NCBI GenBank assembly: GCA_964580585.1
Contig: CAZOKZ010000013.1
Coordinates: 1-64,000, forward strand
Direction: 5' to 3'
Origin: CAZOKZ01 sp964580585
GTDB taxonomy: Bacteria; Sumerlaeota; Sumerlaeia; SLMS01; JAHLLQ01
Length of the DNA stretch: 64,000 nt
Shown here: one piece after another, positions 1 through 10,334 of the stretch
Numbering within the stretch: the first letter of the stretch is position 1
Layout of the letters: every line of letters begins with the position of its first letter
Translations under genes and position numbers: made by a program
Notes under the pieces: generated by a model
The model's database searches: none
What the model was told of the DNA's origin: nothing
What the model saw: the letters and a program-made list of their open reading frames with translations, nothing else

Positions 1-3000
1 CTGCTGCCGCGCGAAGAAGAACCTCAGATCAAAGTTCCCATGATCGACGTGATGGTGGCAATGCCGGGATCGAACGCGCTCGAAATCGAAAACCGCGTCA
101 CGCGACCAATGGAAAAATTGCTCTATGAAATTCCCGGTGTCGAATATGTGTATTCCACGTCGCAGGAAGGCCAAAGTCTGGCCATCGTGCGTTTTTACGT
201 TGGCGAGGACATCGAGGATTCCATCGTCAAGCTGAACCAGAAGTTGCAAACCAACTTCGACCGCATTCCGCACGGTGTTTCGGCGCCGCTCGTTAAGCCG
301 CGTTCCATCGACGATGTGCCGATTCTGGCCGTCACGTTTCACAGCGACGCGTACGATCACTACACGTTGCGGCAACTCGCCGTGCAGGTGCACGAAAGCA
401 TCGCGCAAGTCAAAGACGTGGCCGAAACGCAAATCATTGGCGGTGCGCATCGCCAGGTGCGCGTGCTGCTCGATCCCTCGAAACTCGCCGCGCGCAACCT
501 GAGCGTTGCGGGCATCGTGCCGATGCTCCAGCAGGCTAATCGCCAACTGGTTTCCGGTGGCGTGACGACGGACGACCAGGAAGTGCTCGTCGAAACGGGC
601 GCCTTTTTGCGCGACGAACAAGACGTGGCGAACGTTGTGGTTGGCGTGTTCAACGGACGACCCGTGTACCTGCGCGATGTGGCTACCGTAACCGACGGGC
701 CGGAAGAACCCACGCAATACGTCCTGTTTGGCCAAGGCGCGGCGACCGCGTCCCTTGCGCACGAACAACCTGCCGTGACAATCACCGTTGCCAAGCGCCC
801 CGGCACCAACGCCGTGGTGGTGGCCGACCGTGTGCTGGAAAAAAGCGAGACGTTACGGGGACGGAGCATTCCCTCCGATGTCGAAATGACCATCACACGT
901 CATTATGGACGCACCGCAGCGGAAAAATCCGACGAACTGTTGCTGCACATGGGCATTGCGGTGCTCAGCGTCGCGATCCTGATCATGCTGATGCTCGGTT
1001 GGCGTGAGGCAGGCATCGTTGCGCTGGCGATTCCCTCGACGCTTGCGCTGACGTTGCTCACGTTTTACCTGACGGGCTACACGTTGAACCGTATCACGTT
1101 GTTCGCGTTGATTTTCTCGATCGGTATTCTTGTCGATGATGCGATCGTGGTTGTGGAGAACATTGTGCGGCACTATCATCTGCCGCATCATCGTGGGCGT
1201 TCCATGGCGAGTATGGCGATCGAGGCCGTTGCCGAAGTGGGCAACCCGACAGTGCTCGCGACGTGGGCTGTCATCGCAGCCATCGCGCCGATGGCCTTTG
1301 TTGGCGGGTTGATGGGGCCTTACATGCGTCCGATCCCCGTCGGCGCCAGCGCCGCGATGTTCTTCTCGCTCGTCATTGCGTTCATTGTTACGCCATGGGC
1401 CGCGATCCGGTTGCTCAAAGATAACAACGGCAATGTGCCCGGCGAGATCGACGAATCGACTCCGTCCCCCCACGCGAACATCGAACACGACGAAGATTTT
1501 TTCACACGCCTTTATCGTCGAATCATGGGTCCGATTATTCATCATCCCCTCGTGCGTTGGTTGTTTCTGATTTCCATCACCGCGTTGTTTGGCGCGGCAT
1601 GTTATTTGGTCGTCAACGGCGCAGTGAAAGTTAAAATGCTGCCCTTCGACAACAAGAACGAATTCCAGATTATCCTCAATATGCCCGAGGGCAGTTCGCT
1701 CGAACGCACCACGCAAGCCGCGCGCGAAATCGCCGCCGCCGTGCGTGTTGAACCCGAAGTCACGGACTACCAGGTTTACGCGGGAACCGCAGCGCCGTTT
1801 AATTTCAATGGCCTCGTGCGCCACTATTATATGCGGCAAGGTGCGCATGTCGCCGATTTGCAAATCAACTTGCTTGGCAAGCACGAACGCGTTGCACAGA
1901 GCCACGCTATCGCGTTGCGAGTCCGTCCCCGCGTGGCGAAAATTGCCGAAAAATACGGCGCGCGTGTTGCCGTTGCCGAAGTCCCTCCTGGCCCGCCTGT
2001 ACTGCAAACGCTCGTCGCGGAAATTTACGGACCCACGCCCGAAGCCCGCATGGCGCTCGCCGAAAAAGTGCGCGATATCTTCCGCAATACCGAAGGCGTC
2101 GTTGACATCGATTGGTACGTCGAAGCCGACCAGCCCAAAACGCGTTTCGTGATCGACAAAGAAAAAGCCGCGCTGCACGGCATCAGCGCCTCGACCATTT
2201 CGCAAACGTTGCAAATCGCCGTCGCGGGGCAATCCATCGACCTTGTGCATATGCCGCAACAACGCGAGGACGTGAACCTTGTGCTGGAAATGCCGCGCGA
2301 ATTGCGCAACTCGCCCGAAGAACTGCTCGCCCTGCGCGTGCGGTCTGGCGATGCGAACGCATTGCCGGAACCAGGACCCGTCTCCGTCCCTCCGCTCGTG
2401 CCGATGCGCGAACTCGTGCATCTCGAACGCGGCATTGCGGACAAAAGCATCTACCACAAAAACCTGATGCCGGTAACGTATGTTACTGCTGATGTGGCGG
2501 GCACTATTGAAAGTCCCGTTTACGCGATTCAACAAATCAACCACGAGTTTGCAAAATTGCGCGCCGCCGATTTCGGAGGGACGGAGGGCAACGTTGGGCT
2601 TTACAACCTCTTCATGCCGTTCACCGATCAGCAACCCGCCATCAAGTGGGATGGCGAGTGGCAGATCACGCTCGAAGTATTCCGTGATCTTGGCATCGCG
2701 TTTGTCGCCGCGTTGATCCTGATTTACGTGCTCATGGTCGGGTGGTTTCGTTCGTTCGTCGTGCCGCTTGTCGTTATGGCCGCGATCCCGTTTTCGCTCG
2801 TCGGAATTTTGCCTGCGCACGCGGCGATGGGTGCGTTTTTCAGCGCCACGTCGATGATCGGTTTCATGGCGGGAGCGGGCATTGTCGTGCGCAATTCGAT
2901 CATCCTCGTCGATTTCATCGAGTTGCGCCGCCGCGAAGGCATGCCGCTTGCCGAAGCCGTCATCGACGCGGGCGCCGTGCGTTTCCGGCCCATGCTGCTG

Positions 3001-3162
3001 ACCGCGCTGGCCGTCGTCGTAGGCGCCGCCGTGATTTTATTCGACCCGATTTTCCAAGGCCTCGCGCTCTCGCTTATGGCGGGCGAAGTCGCCTCGCTGC
3101 TCATCAGCCGCATGGCCGTGCCGGTGCTGTACTCGATGGTGGGGACGGTGGAAAAACAATAA
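1..3162 (+). CDS. RND-family efflux transporter permease (5' partial)
   Basis: Inner-membrane proton-driven RND pump of the AcrB/CusA superfamily. The reading frame is already open at base 1 and encodes PREEEPQI, the motif that normally follows TM1, so only the start and TM1 are missing; about 1053 codons are visible. Two hydrophobic blocks are separated by two long periplasmic regions. The pair of acidic residues needed for proton relay in TM4 is present ([13 protein letters not shown], bases about 1120-1160), and a second membrane block lies near bases 2690-3150. The substrate cannot be told. RND permeases usually sit downstream of a membrane-fusion protein gene, which would lie outside the window. 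The frame ends in TAA just before a palindromic repeat. Confidence 0.93.
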   Translation: MLPREEEPQIKVPMIDVMVAMPGSNALEIENRVTRPMEKLLYEIPGVEYVYSTSQEGQSLAIVRFYVGEDIEDSIVKLNQKLQTNFDRIPHGVSAPLVKPRSIDDVPILAVTFHSDAYDHYTLRQLAVQVHESIAQVKDVAETQIIGGAHRQVRVLLDPSKLAARNLSVAGIVPMLQQANRQLVSGGVTTDDQEVLVETGAFLRDEQDVANVVVGVFNGRPVYLRDVATVTDGPEEPTQYVLFGQGAATASLAHEQPAVTITVAKRPGTNAVVVADRVLEKSETLRGRSIPSDVEMTITRHYGRTAAEKSDELLLHMGIAVLSVAILIMLMLGWREAGIVALAIPSTLALTLLTFYLTGYTLNRITLFALIFSIGILVDDAIVVVENIVRHYHLPHHRGRSMASMAIEAVAEVGNPTVLATWAVIAAIAPMAFVGGLMGPYMRPIPVGASAAMFFSLVIAFIVTPWAAIRLLKDNNGNVPGEIDESTPSPHANIEHDEDFFTRLYRRIMGPIIHHPLVRWLFLISITALFGAACYLVVNGAVKVKMLPFDNKNEFQIILNMPEGSSLERTTQAAREIAAAVRVEPEVTDYQVYAGTAAPFNFNGLVRHYYMRQGAHVADLQINLLGKHERVAQSHAIALRVRPRVAKIAEKYGARVAVAEVPPGPPVLQTLVAEIYGPTPEARMALAEKVRDIFRNTEGVVDIDWYVEADQPKTRFVIDKEKAALHGISASTISQTLQIAVAGQSIDLVHMPQQREDVNLVLEMPRELRNSPEELLALRVRSGDANALPEPGPVSVPPLVPMRELVHLERGIADKSIYHKNLMPVTYVTADVAGTIESPVYAIQQINHEFAKLRAADFGGTEGNVGLYNLFMPFTDQQPAIKWDGEWQITLEVFRDLGIAFVAALILIYVLMVGWFRSFVVPLVVMAAIPFSLVGILPAHAAMGAFFSATSMIGFMAGAGIVVRNSIILVDFIELRRREGMPLAEAVIDAGAVRFRPMLLTALAVVVGAAVILFDPIFQGLALSLMAGEVASLLISRMAVPVLYSMVGTVEKQ

Positions 3163-3240
3163 CCGCGAAGCCACCAAGGCGCGAAGGAAGGCGAAGACAA
3201 AGTTCTTTGCGAATCTTTGCGTCTTTGCGGTGAAGTATTT
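3163..3240. repeat. Palindromic intergenic repeat of the 'ccgcgaag/ctttgcgg' type
   Basis: An imperfect inverted repeat starts directly after the pump gene stop. The left arm (accgcgaag... near 3163) pairs loosely with a right arm (ctttgcgtctttgcggt, ending near 3231). It resembles the elements at 4327-4538, 14925-15055, 16031-16307, 30966-31160 and around 49.6-50.1 kb. It contains no gene. Confidence 0.55.
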
Positions 3241-3316
3241 ATTTCTCTCTCGAAGCAACAACTCTTGCCGCCTCGGCGTTTACAAATGAAGACTCTTTTC
3301 TGGCCGAGGCCGCACG

Positions 3317-4315
3317 ATGTCCCTTTACTTGCTCGAGAAACCCGCCATGTCGCCCATTACGGTTCATGAAGCTACTTCCCGCTACGACGACGGCGTGCGC
3401 GCGCTCTTTCGCGCTGCGCATGTGCCGATTGATGGCGCGTTTTGGGCGCGGGCGTTTTCGCCCGATAACCCCGGCGGCACGGCCAGCCAACCGCTCGTTG
3501 CCGTGGACGAAGAAACCGGCGCGGTCGAAGGTTTTTTGTGCGCGCGACCGATCAAACTTCATTTCGAGGGCGAGTTTGTCGATGCGCAGGTGCTGCACGA
3601 TTTTGTTCTGCGTTCGGGTCCTGCCGATTTGGGGTCGGCGGGACATGCGATGATTCGCGAAGCGCTCACTCGGGCGGAAATGACAATCGTTGCGGGGGCG
3701 GGGACGGCACTGACACCTGTGCTCGAGGCCGAAGGGTTTTTGCTCGCCGGTTTTTTTTCGCGCATGCGATTCGATCCCGTCGATGGCGATTCTGCGCGAC
3801 CCGACATGACGTTGCCGTTTGTATTTTCACGCGCCGACGATTTTCCTCCAGCGCTCGAAAAACTCAACCAGGCGCATCTGACTGAAAAACGCATCTTTCG
3901 GATGCGCGATTTTTCTCAACGCACCTGGCTCTTTGCGGGACCTGCGCCGGAGTTTGAAATCCTGATCGCCGCGGAAGACAGTCCGATCGATGCTTACGTG
4001 GTGTTGCGCACCGTGACGGGGCGGTTTGGTCCGGAACTCCATGTCGTCGATTTTGCGTGTCCGATTCATGCCGCCAAACGCCTGTCGCTCGCGTTGCGAG
4101 AACTAGCTCACGAACGCCAGCAAACGCTCTACGTCAGTTTTTTCGGCCGTGCCTGGAACGATGTCTTTATGAGCGCAGGTTTTCAACTCTTGCGCGCGCG
4201 ATGGGCGCTGCAATTTCAGATGCGCGATCCCCGGCAACGCGCCATTTCCGGTGCGCTGATGCGTTCCGAGTCCTGGTTCTTCACGCCCGCAGACGGGGAA
4301 ATCGATCACTGGTAA
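3317..4315 (+). CDS. GNAT-like acyltransferase, unknown substrate
   Basis: Predicted soluble protein of 332 residues. The first half reads like a GNAT N-acetyltransferase fold: a short N-terminal strand-helix (ITVHEATSRYDDGVRALF), then a strand region with a 'V...GFLCARP' core. I cannot see an unambiguous acetyl-CoA P-loop (Q/RxxGxG/A), so activity is uncertain. The start at 3317 has GAGG seven bases upstream; an alternative ATG lies at 3347. The gene stands alone, converging on the next gene across a large inverted repeat with a terminator. The fold assignment comes from pattern only. Confidence 0.6.
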   Translation: MSLYLLEKPAMSPITVHEATSRYDDGVRALFRAAHVPIDGAFWARAFSPDNPGGTASQPLVAVDEETGAVEGFLCARPIKLHFEGEFVDAQVLHDFVLRSGPADLGSAGHAMIREALTRAEMTIVAGAGTALTPVLEAEGFLLAGFFSRMRFDPVDGDSARPDMTLPFVFSRADDFPPALEKLNQAHLTEKRIFRMRDFSQRTWLFAGPAPEFEILIAAEDSPIDAYVVLRTVTGRFGPELHVVDFACPIHAAKRLSLALRELAHERQQTLYVSFFGRAWNDVFMSAGFQLLRARWALQFQMRDPRQRAISGALMRSESWFFTPADGEIDHW

Positions 4316-4326
4316 AAGGAAGAGCA

Positions 4327-4538
4327 AACCACAGAGGCACGGAGACACAGAGGAATCACGGAGGGAAAATATTTAACGCAGAGACGCAAAGACGCGGAGA
4401 ATATTTTTAAACAATAAGCGGGACGGAGTCATTGTTTGCTCCGTCCCTTTTTTTAAACTCTGCGTCGCTGCGCCTCTGCGCGAGAAAAAAACTTTGTGAA
4501 TCTTTGCGGTCCCTCTGTGTCTCCGTGCCTCTGTGGTT
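4327..4538. repeat. Nested palindrome with perfect 27-bp arms
   Basis: Arms 4327-4353 and 4512-4538 are exact reverse complements over 27 bp (aaccacagaggcacgg... and its complement). Inside them lie a second, imperfect pair built on gcagagacgc/ctctgcgtc and an intrinsic terminator at the centre. The element fills the gap between two convergent genes. Confidence 0.85.
4420..4454 (+). terminator. Intrinsic terminator downstream of the GNAT-like gene
   Basis: Perfect 9-bp stem GGGACGGAG/CTCCGTCCC (4420-4428 and 4439-4447) with a 10-nt loop, followed by seven T residues on the plus strand. It sits at the core of the larger palindrome. Confidence 0.8.
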
Positions 4539-4547
4539 AAATAATAC

Positions 4548-6473
4548 TCACCACGCCGAGGCAGAGGCCGACGCGTTTTCGTCCGCTTCGTACAGGTCCT
4601 TGACATTGACCGCTTCGCCGAAGTTCGCCCACAGCAGGCACAGATTATACCGATGAAACTCGTCGTCCGAAGGAAACTTCTGCGGGCGCGGATCTTTGTC
4701 CTTCAGGAAATTTGTCACCGTGCGGGTGACGACGGCGCCGGGGCACTTTTTCGTCAGCTTTTCTAAAAACGCCCGTGCGGCTTCGTTGGCATCCGCATGT
4801 TTGTCTCCCATTGCTGCAACCCAGTCGATGGTCCCTTCGCGCAGGCGGAACAACATTGTGGGTTCCTTGCAAAATAAATCCACCGTTGGCTCGCGGTCGA
4901 TCCGTCCACAACTGATCAAACGGATATGTTCCCACTTGGCTTTTTTCACACCGCGATTGGTGTGCATGCGTAATCCCGGATCGAGCACGTCGAATTTATG
5001 CACGTCGTGGCATGGATCGGGGCAGAGTGAGGGGTCCATGGCGACGAAGAGAAAATTCTGGCGAACCTTGCGCAGATGCGGGTACATCTCGATCAGGTCA
5101 TCGTAACTCAATCCCTCGCGCAAAATGCCTTTTCGTTCAATGATGGCCTTGCGGGCTTCGCCTTCAGAGAGTTTTTCGGTCGCCTTTACCACTTCGACCA
5201 CTTGATCCATGCTGATTTTCACGCCGCCCTGGGCCAGCAACATGGCGAATTCCAACGAGCGGAATCGTTCGTTCGGTCGGTCCGTGCGTCCGATGGTGGC
5301 GGGGGTTGGGTCTTGTTGATATTTTTCAATCGGTTGGCGATGTTTGTCGCGTGCCCATCCCGTGGTGCCACCGGGCAGATCGTCGCGCTGACCCGGCATC
5401 GGGAATTTTTTGATCACATCGCGCGAGCCGATGGAAAGCGGCGGGGTGTCTTCGTACATGTCGAAGTGACCCTTCAAATTCTCAGAGTCCTCGGCATATT
5501 CTTCCGGCAGCCCACCGGGATGTTCGAGTCCCAGAGGCGGGCCGAAAAAATCATCCGAAATTTGATCGGCCGACAGCGGCTCGTCCTTGCGCGGAAGCGA
5601 AGACTTTACCGGTTCGGGTGCTTTACGCTCGGTTTTGATGGGCTCCGTCACGCCCGGCAGATGCGAATCGAATGCGAGAGGCGGGTTGAAAAAGTCATCA
5701 TCAACTTTTGGCGCCTCAAACGCATTGCTGGCGCGTGACGGCGCTTCGTTTAATTTCGGAGCCGCCATCGTTGCATCGTTGTCGGCATGGCCGAAATCGA
5801 TTGCTAACGCCTCGTCTTCTTCCGCTTTGGCAGGTTTTTCTTCATCATCTGAAAGATACAAACCAGAGCCTAAATCAACAGCGGAACCACCCGAGCCGTC
5901 TTTGAAATTGTGGTCCGTCGAAATCAGTGCGCCGTAATCCGATTCCGTCGGCAGCGAATTAATATCTCGATGTTGTTCTGCCGCATCGGCGAACAAATTG
6001 ACGGAGGAACCTTCGGGTTCCGTTGCGGGGGGTGGAGATTTTCGCCGCTCAAGAGTCTTGGCATCCGGCACACCCTTGCCGTCCGGCAATCGTTGCAAAA
6101 TTCCACGGGCGTCCTGGGCATCGTTGGCCGAGGGGTTGGAGGCCAGGAAGTCCTCCAGATACGAACGGCATTTTTTATAATCTTTCACCCGGTAAGAAAT
6201 ATGTCCCGCGCCGCGCAAACTGACCTTATACGATTCGTGCTCGTCGCCCACATCGATAATGCTCTCGTACGCTTGCAGCGCCAGTCGCGGTTCATTTCCT
6301 AATTCGAGCAAACGGGCCAGATCGAACTGGAAATGACCATCGAGCATCAGATCGGGGTCCACCCGAAGCGCATCCTCATAGGCGCGCGCCGCCTGCAGGC
6401 TTTCGCGCATGAAAATAGCACGATTCAGCTCTGCAATCAGTTCCTCTTTTCGGCTCGTTCCGCTCGACGACAT
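4548..6473 (-). CDS. TPR-containing protein with disordered linker, unknown function
   Basis: Predicted cytosolic protein of 641 residues with no signal peptide or membrane segment. Residues about 5-140 form tetratricopeptide-like helices (LARLLELGNEPRLALQAYE, then YRVKDYKKCRSYLEDFL). Residues about 140-400 are low-complexity, acidic and proline-rich, with two copies of a DDFFxPPL motif (DDFFNPPLAF, DDFFGPPLGL). Residues about 400-641 form a conserved-looking globular domain with several Cys (SLCPDPCHD, LISCGR). AGGA lies seven bases before the ATG. I do not recognise the C-terminal domain; the layout suggests a scaffold or adaptor with peptide-docking motifs. Confidence 0.8.
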   Translation of the reverse strand: MSSSGTSRKEELIAELNRAIFMRESLQAARAYEDALRVDPDLMLDGHFQFDLARLLELGNEPRLALQAYESIIDVGDEHESYKVSLRGAGHISYRVKDYKKCRSYLEDFLASNPSANDAQDARGILQRLPDGKGVPDAKTLERRKSPPPATEPEGSSVNLFADAAEQHRDINSLPTESDYGALISTDHNFKDGSGGSAVDLGSGLYLSDDEEKPAKAEEDEALAIDFGHADNDATMAAPKLNEAPSRASNAFEAPKVDDDFFNPPLAFDSHLPGVTEPIKTERKAPEPVKSSLPRKDEPLSADQISDDFFGPPLGLEHPGGLPEEYAEDSENLKGHFDMYEDTPPLSIGSRDVIKKFPMPGQRDDLPGGTTGWARDKHRQPIEKYQQDPTPATIGRTDRPNERFRSLEFAMLLAQGGVKISMDQVVEVVKATEKLSEGEARKAIIERKGILREGLSYDDLIEMYPHLRKVRQNFLFVAMDPSLCPDPCHDVHKFDVLDPGLRMHTNRGVKKAKWEHIRLISCGRIDREPTVDLFCKEPTMLFRLREGTIDWVAAMGDKHADANEAARAFLEKLTKKCPGAVVTRTVTNFLKDKDPRPQKFPSDDEFHRYNLCLLWANFGEAVNVKDLYEADENASASASAW

Positions 6474-6645
6474 AAGATATTCCTGCTTTCCGAAACTAAT
6501 ACGTGGAAATGCTGCGCTCCCTATCTAACATATTTACGCGATCGAATGCGCCGATTCAAGTGCAAACCCCCTGGATTTTGCAAATGATTATTGAAATCAA
6601 CCACCAGAATACGTGCCCGGACCGGCTCGGGTTTCCAATTAAGCA

Positions 6646-8520
6646 TCAAAATCGTGGATTGTACAGGATAGCGATGCCATTGTTGTTGTATTGGAATTTC
6701 CAGTCTCGACCGAGCAAGTCCACGATATGCGAGTTGTCGGCATTCAGGATGAGCATGTCGAATTTCTCCTCCAACGTTGGATCGTCGAGTTGGAACGAGG
6801 ACACCTTGTTTTTCAACGCCGGACGGTATAGCAGAGTCTCCATCAAATCCGGATGAATATTTCCTATGCGGACGTTTTCCGGAACCTCGGCCAGCGCCAA
6901 CCCGCGATAGAAATCCCGCATGGTCGATTGGGGAAAGTGCGATTGGAAGACATCCTGAGCGATCAGGTAATTGCGTCCCCGGCGTTCGGCTTCCTGCCGG
7001 GCGGAAAAATGGAAAATATCGCGTTGGGCATCCAGGATGAAAAACGGCAGCATCACCGTGCCAAAGATGAACCAAAAACTGACAAGCAGATTGCGGAGCT
7101 TACAACTGGGGAGCGCTTCGAGAAAGGCCCAATATGCCAAGGGAGACAACGCAATGGCGAACAACACATAACGTGCCCACCAATTGCTGGGCATCAGGAA
7201 AAATAATCCCAGACAAGCACTCAGAAGGAACGCACGCTGCCATTGACGTTTGAGCAAGGAAGCCACCAGCCCCAGACCCCATCCCGCCAATCCCAGCCAA
7301 AAAAACAGGTAACCGAACCCTCCCAGGCGGGAAGTAAACAGATACCCGCCGTTGTCCAGCACGCGAACACTTCCCCATAGTTGCCCCAACTTCGACTTTC
7401 CGGCGATCGATTCGGGAATGCCCACCGACATGATTTCCGTTGGCTTGTAAACACCGGGAAATTCCAGCCCACCCACGTGAATTTCTATCGGGTAGAGAGG
7501 ATTGCCTTTCGCTGCCCAGTTCCAGATCCACCAGTACGACGAAAGCGCCAGCCCCATCGCCGCCCAAAGGCTAACCATCCCAGCAACGCGTTTCCATCCA
7601 GGCCAGCGGTGGATCAACGTCCCGCTCCACAAGGCAAACAGGACGAATGCGTAGAGCATGCCGTTGCCTTTCAGGCCCAGGAGCATGGCCGCTGCCAATC
7701 CTGCAACAGCTCCGAGTCGCCCAGGTGTTTCCGACTCGCGGGATTGTACCAACGCCGCCAATCCGGTCAAAAAAACCGAGGCCACATTGATGTCGATATC
7801 GCCGGTGTCGCGAATGAGGGTGATAACGAAAACGGGCGCCATCAGCGCACTGGCCGCCAATGCCGCTGCCGAACCGGAGGACGCCTTCCACGCGCGAAGC
7901 ATGCTGTAAACCGATGCGACGATCACGATCGAGTGCATCCATGGCAGCATGCGTGCGGGTGTGTCCCAGCCAGAAACCGCCAACATCCACGCGGCAATGA
8001 TTTCTCCGTTTTTCGGATAGTGAACCACCGCCCAGGATACCGAAGGCAAATCCAATAATCGTCCTTCCTGGAGGAACATCAGGCTGATGGGGCGATGATA
8101 TTGAAATGTGTCCCAGGCGCTGGCGGGGTAAAGAAACGTATAAAATCCCAGGTAAATCAGGCCACTTGCCAAAACGAAAACCGCGCTCCAAAACAACGGA
8201 TCTTCCGGCCATCCGGGCCAGGTTTGTCGTAAACGTTCCCAGAAATTGGGACGAATCGCGACAAAAAGGCTCGAAACCAGAACCGCGAGCAACGGCAAGG
8301 CGAAAAATAATCCCCGAGAGTACCAACCCGTCAGCGAAAGCACCTCGGCGCCCAGGATGATCGCCGTGTTCCAGGCCAAAAAGGCTACCGCGAAACAAAG
8401 GCTCCATCGCGAGTCAGGCAGCCATCGTCGAACAAGCAGGCTGGAACCAAACCAGGCGGCAAGAAACAGGAATAGCGTCGCGCCGACGCTAGAAGCAACT
8501 TCCGGAGGAAACGGTTTCAT
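6646..8520 (-). CDS. Multi-spanning membrane glycosyltransferase-like protein
   Basis: Integral membrane protein of about 624 residues with roughly a dozen hydrophobic segments and a shorter soluble C-terminus. The layout matches GT-C enzymes (ArnT/PMT/GT39-like) that use polyprenyl-phosphate sugars outside the inner membrane. The first loop holds the acidic/aromatic patch expected there (YPASAWDTFQYHRPI). I chose ATG 8520 because GAGG lies nine bases upstream; an in-frame GTG at 8535 would add five residues. It is divergent from the polyphosphate kinase gene. A related membrane protein occurs at 51787-53406. The acceptor is unknown. Confidence 0.75.
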   Translation of the reverse strand: MKPFPPEVASSVGATLFLFLAAWFGSSLLVRRWLPDSRWSLCFAVAFLAWNTAIILGAEVLSLTGWYSRGLFFALPLLAVLVSSLFVAIRPNFWERLRQTWPGWPEDPLFWSAVFVLASGLIYLGFYTFLYPASAWDTFQYHRPISLMFLQEGRLLDLPSVSWAVVHYPKNGEIIAAWMLAVSGWDTPARMLPWMHSIVIVASVYSMLRAWKASSGSAAALAASALMAPVFVITLIRDTGDIDINVASVFLTGLAALVQSRESETPGRLGAVAGLAAAMLLGLKGNGMLYAFVLFALWSGTLIHRWPGWKRVAGMVSLWAAMGLALSSYWWIWNWAAKGNPLYPIEIHVGGLEFPGVYKPTEIMSVGIPESIAGKSKLGQLWGSVRVLDNGGYLFTSRLGGFGYLFFWLGLAGWGLGLVASLLKRQWQRAFLLSACLGLFFLMPSNWWARYVLFAIALSPLAYWAFLEALPSCKLRNLLVSFWFIFGTVMLPFFILDAQRDIFHFSARQEAERRGRNYLIAQDVFQSHFPQSTMRDFYRGLALAEVPENVRIGNIHPDLMETLLYRPALKNKVSSFQLDDPTLEEKFDMLILNADNSHIVDLLGRDWKFQYNNNGIAILYNPRF

Positions 8521-8683
8521 CTGGAAAATCCTCACTCACTCTATCCGTACCCAATGTGTTGAGTTCGCCCTGCCAGTCTGTGTGCGCAAGGTGGAAATTC
8601 CCGATTTCACCTTGCGGGAACGGATCATTCGTGACGCAATGAATCAGGTTTTCCACACCATTTCCATCTATTGAGTTGGTCCG

Positions 8684-10198
8684 ATGCTCGAACAGATCGA
8701 TCCCAAGCTGAAAATCGAAAAAGAGCATTACCTTCAGGCATTGCCCAGTCTGAAAACCGGGTTGCGTGAATTGCAGCAGCGCGCCCGCGAAGCAGGAATT
8801 CCAATTATCATTCTGCTGGAAGGTTGGGATACCTCGGGCAAAGGCGACGCCATCCAACATGTGACAGAAGTTCTCGATCCTCGTGGGTTTGAAGTGCATT
8901 ATATCGCACTTCCCACGGAGGAGGAACTCGCTTTTCCATGGTTGCGGCGTTTCTGGGTTCGTTTGCCGCACAGAGGTCAGTTCGGAATTTTCGAGCGATC
9001 CTGGTACACACGCGTTCTCCAACGGCGTGTCGAGGGTCAGGTATCCACGCGCGATTGGAAACGAGCTTACCGTGAAATCAACGAAACCGAGCGTCAACTG
9101 ACCGACGACGGGGCGTTGATCATCAAATTCTGGCTGCATATCTCGGAAAAAGAACAGCGTAAACGTTTGAAAGCCGCAGAGCGAAACCCTTTCCGCCGAT
9201 TTACCGTCACAAGCGAGGAGTGGCGTCGTCACGCCCATTACAAGGACTACTTCCATGCCGCCGACGAAATGATCCGGCGCACTTCAACACCACAGGCGCC
9301 GTGGATTGTGATCGAAGCGGGAAGCAAACGGTTCCGCCGATTGAAAGTTTTGCAGGAAATCAGCCGTACGGTGACCGAACGGCTGGAAATCTACGAGGAG
9401 CAACAACGTCTGGAGCCACGCGAACCTCGGAAAAATGGCTCGTCTGACAACGGAAACGGGGCCAACGCCCAATCGCCACTCGGCAGCGTGGACTTAACAC
9501 TTTCGCTCGACCGTGAAACGTACCGCCAGCGAATGAAGGACGGCCAGGTGCGCTTGTCCCAGCTTCAACAACGCGCCCACCACAAAGGCGTTCCCATGGC
9601 GATTGTTTACGAAGGCTGGGACGCGGCGGGCAAAGGCGGCAATATTCGTCGAATGCTGGCAACCCTCGATCCGCGCGGCTATCGCGTGATTCCCATTGGC
9701 AAACCCACCGCCGAAGAACTGGCGCACCACTATCTCTGGCGGTTCTGGAAACACGCCCCCCATGCGGGGAACATTATGATATTCGACCGCTCGTGGTACG
9801 GGCGAGTATTGGTCGAACGCATCGAAGGGTTTTGCACCGAGCGAGAGTGGCGTCGCGCGTTTCAGGAAATTCGCGAATTTGAACGACATTGGTTGAATTC
9901 CGGAGTCGTTGTCGTCAAATTCTGGCTTCATATTTCGCCCGAGGAACAACTGCGCCGTTTTACCGCGCGGGCAGAATCCCCCGACAAGAAATGGAAATTG
10001 ACAGACGAAGACTGGCGAAATCGCGAAAAGTGGAATCGCTACGTGGTTGCCGTTGACGAAATGATCCGAAAAACATCGACCCAAAAAGCGCCCTGGACCG
10101 TAATTCCCGGCAACTGCAAGCTGTGGGCGCGGGTGCAAACGATCGAGACCGTGTGCGAGGCGTATGAAGCGGCGCTCGCTCGGCACGACAAAAAGTAA
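8684..10198 (+). CDS. pap: Polyphosphate:AMP phosphotransferase (two-domain PPK2)
   Basis: Transfers phosphate from polyphosphate to a nucleotide, classically AMP to ADP. Two PPK2 domains lie in tandem in 504 residues: domain 1 about 10-240 and domain 2 about 265-500. Each has a Walker A loop (EGWDTSGKGD, EGWDAAGKGG), a Walker B-like segment (IFERSWYTRVL, IFDRSWYGRVL) and a lid. Both P-loops keep the Lys, so both halves could bind nucleotide. Length and layout match the class II 'Pap' type. It is monocistronic; no ppk1 or exopolyphosphatase is visible. The ATG follows a short leader after a divergent gene. Confidence 0.92.
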   Translation: MLEQIDPKLKIEKEHYLQALPSLKTGLRELQQRAREAGIPIIILLEGWDTSGKGDAIQHVTEVLDPRGFEVHYIALPTEEELAFPWLRRFWVRLPHRGQFGIFERSWYTRVLQRRVEGQVSTRDWKRAYREINETERQLTDDGALIIKFWLHISEKEQRKRLKAAERNPFRRFTVTSEEWRRHAHYKDYFHAADEMIRRTSTPQAPWIVIEAGSKRFRRLKVLQEISRTVTERLEIYEEQQRLEPREPRKNGSSDNGNGANAQSPLGSVDLTLSLDRETYRQRMKDGQVRLSQLQQRAHHKGVPMAIVYEGWDAAGKGGNIRRMLATLDPRGYRVIPIGKPTAEELAHHYLWRFWKHAPHAGNIMIFDRSWYGRVLVERIEGFCTEREWRRAFQEIREFERHWLNSGVVVVKFWLHISPEEQLRRFTARAESPDKKWKLTDEDWRNREKWNRYVVAVDEMIRKTSTQKAPWTVIPGNCKLWARVQTIETVCEAYEAALARHDKK

Positions 10199-10334
10199 CC
10201 TGTTTCCCTATCCTTTCCAATTGGCATCGATATGGCTCTCCAGAATTTGGTGGGTATGGAAACCTCCGCGGACACGTCTGGTCGCAGGGATAGGGGGTTG
10301 GGAACTCAACGATTGTTCAGGACCTTGATATTGT

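Noticed and set aside
853..2820. 655-codon open frame antisense to the RND pump
   Set aside because: It is a by-product of GC-rich codon use in the true gene; its protein is Arg/His-rich with no domain, and the sense frame carries all RND motifs.
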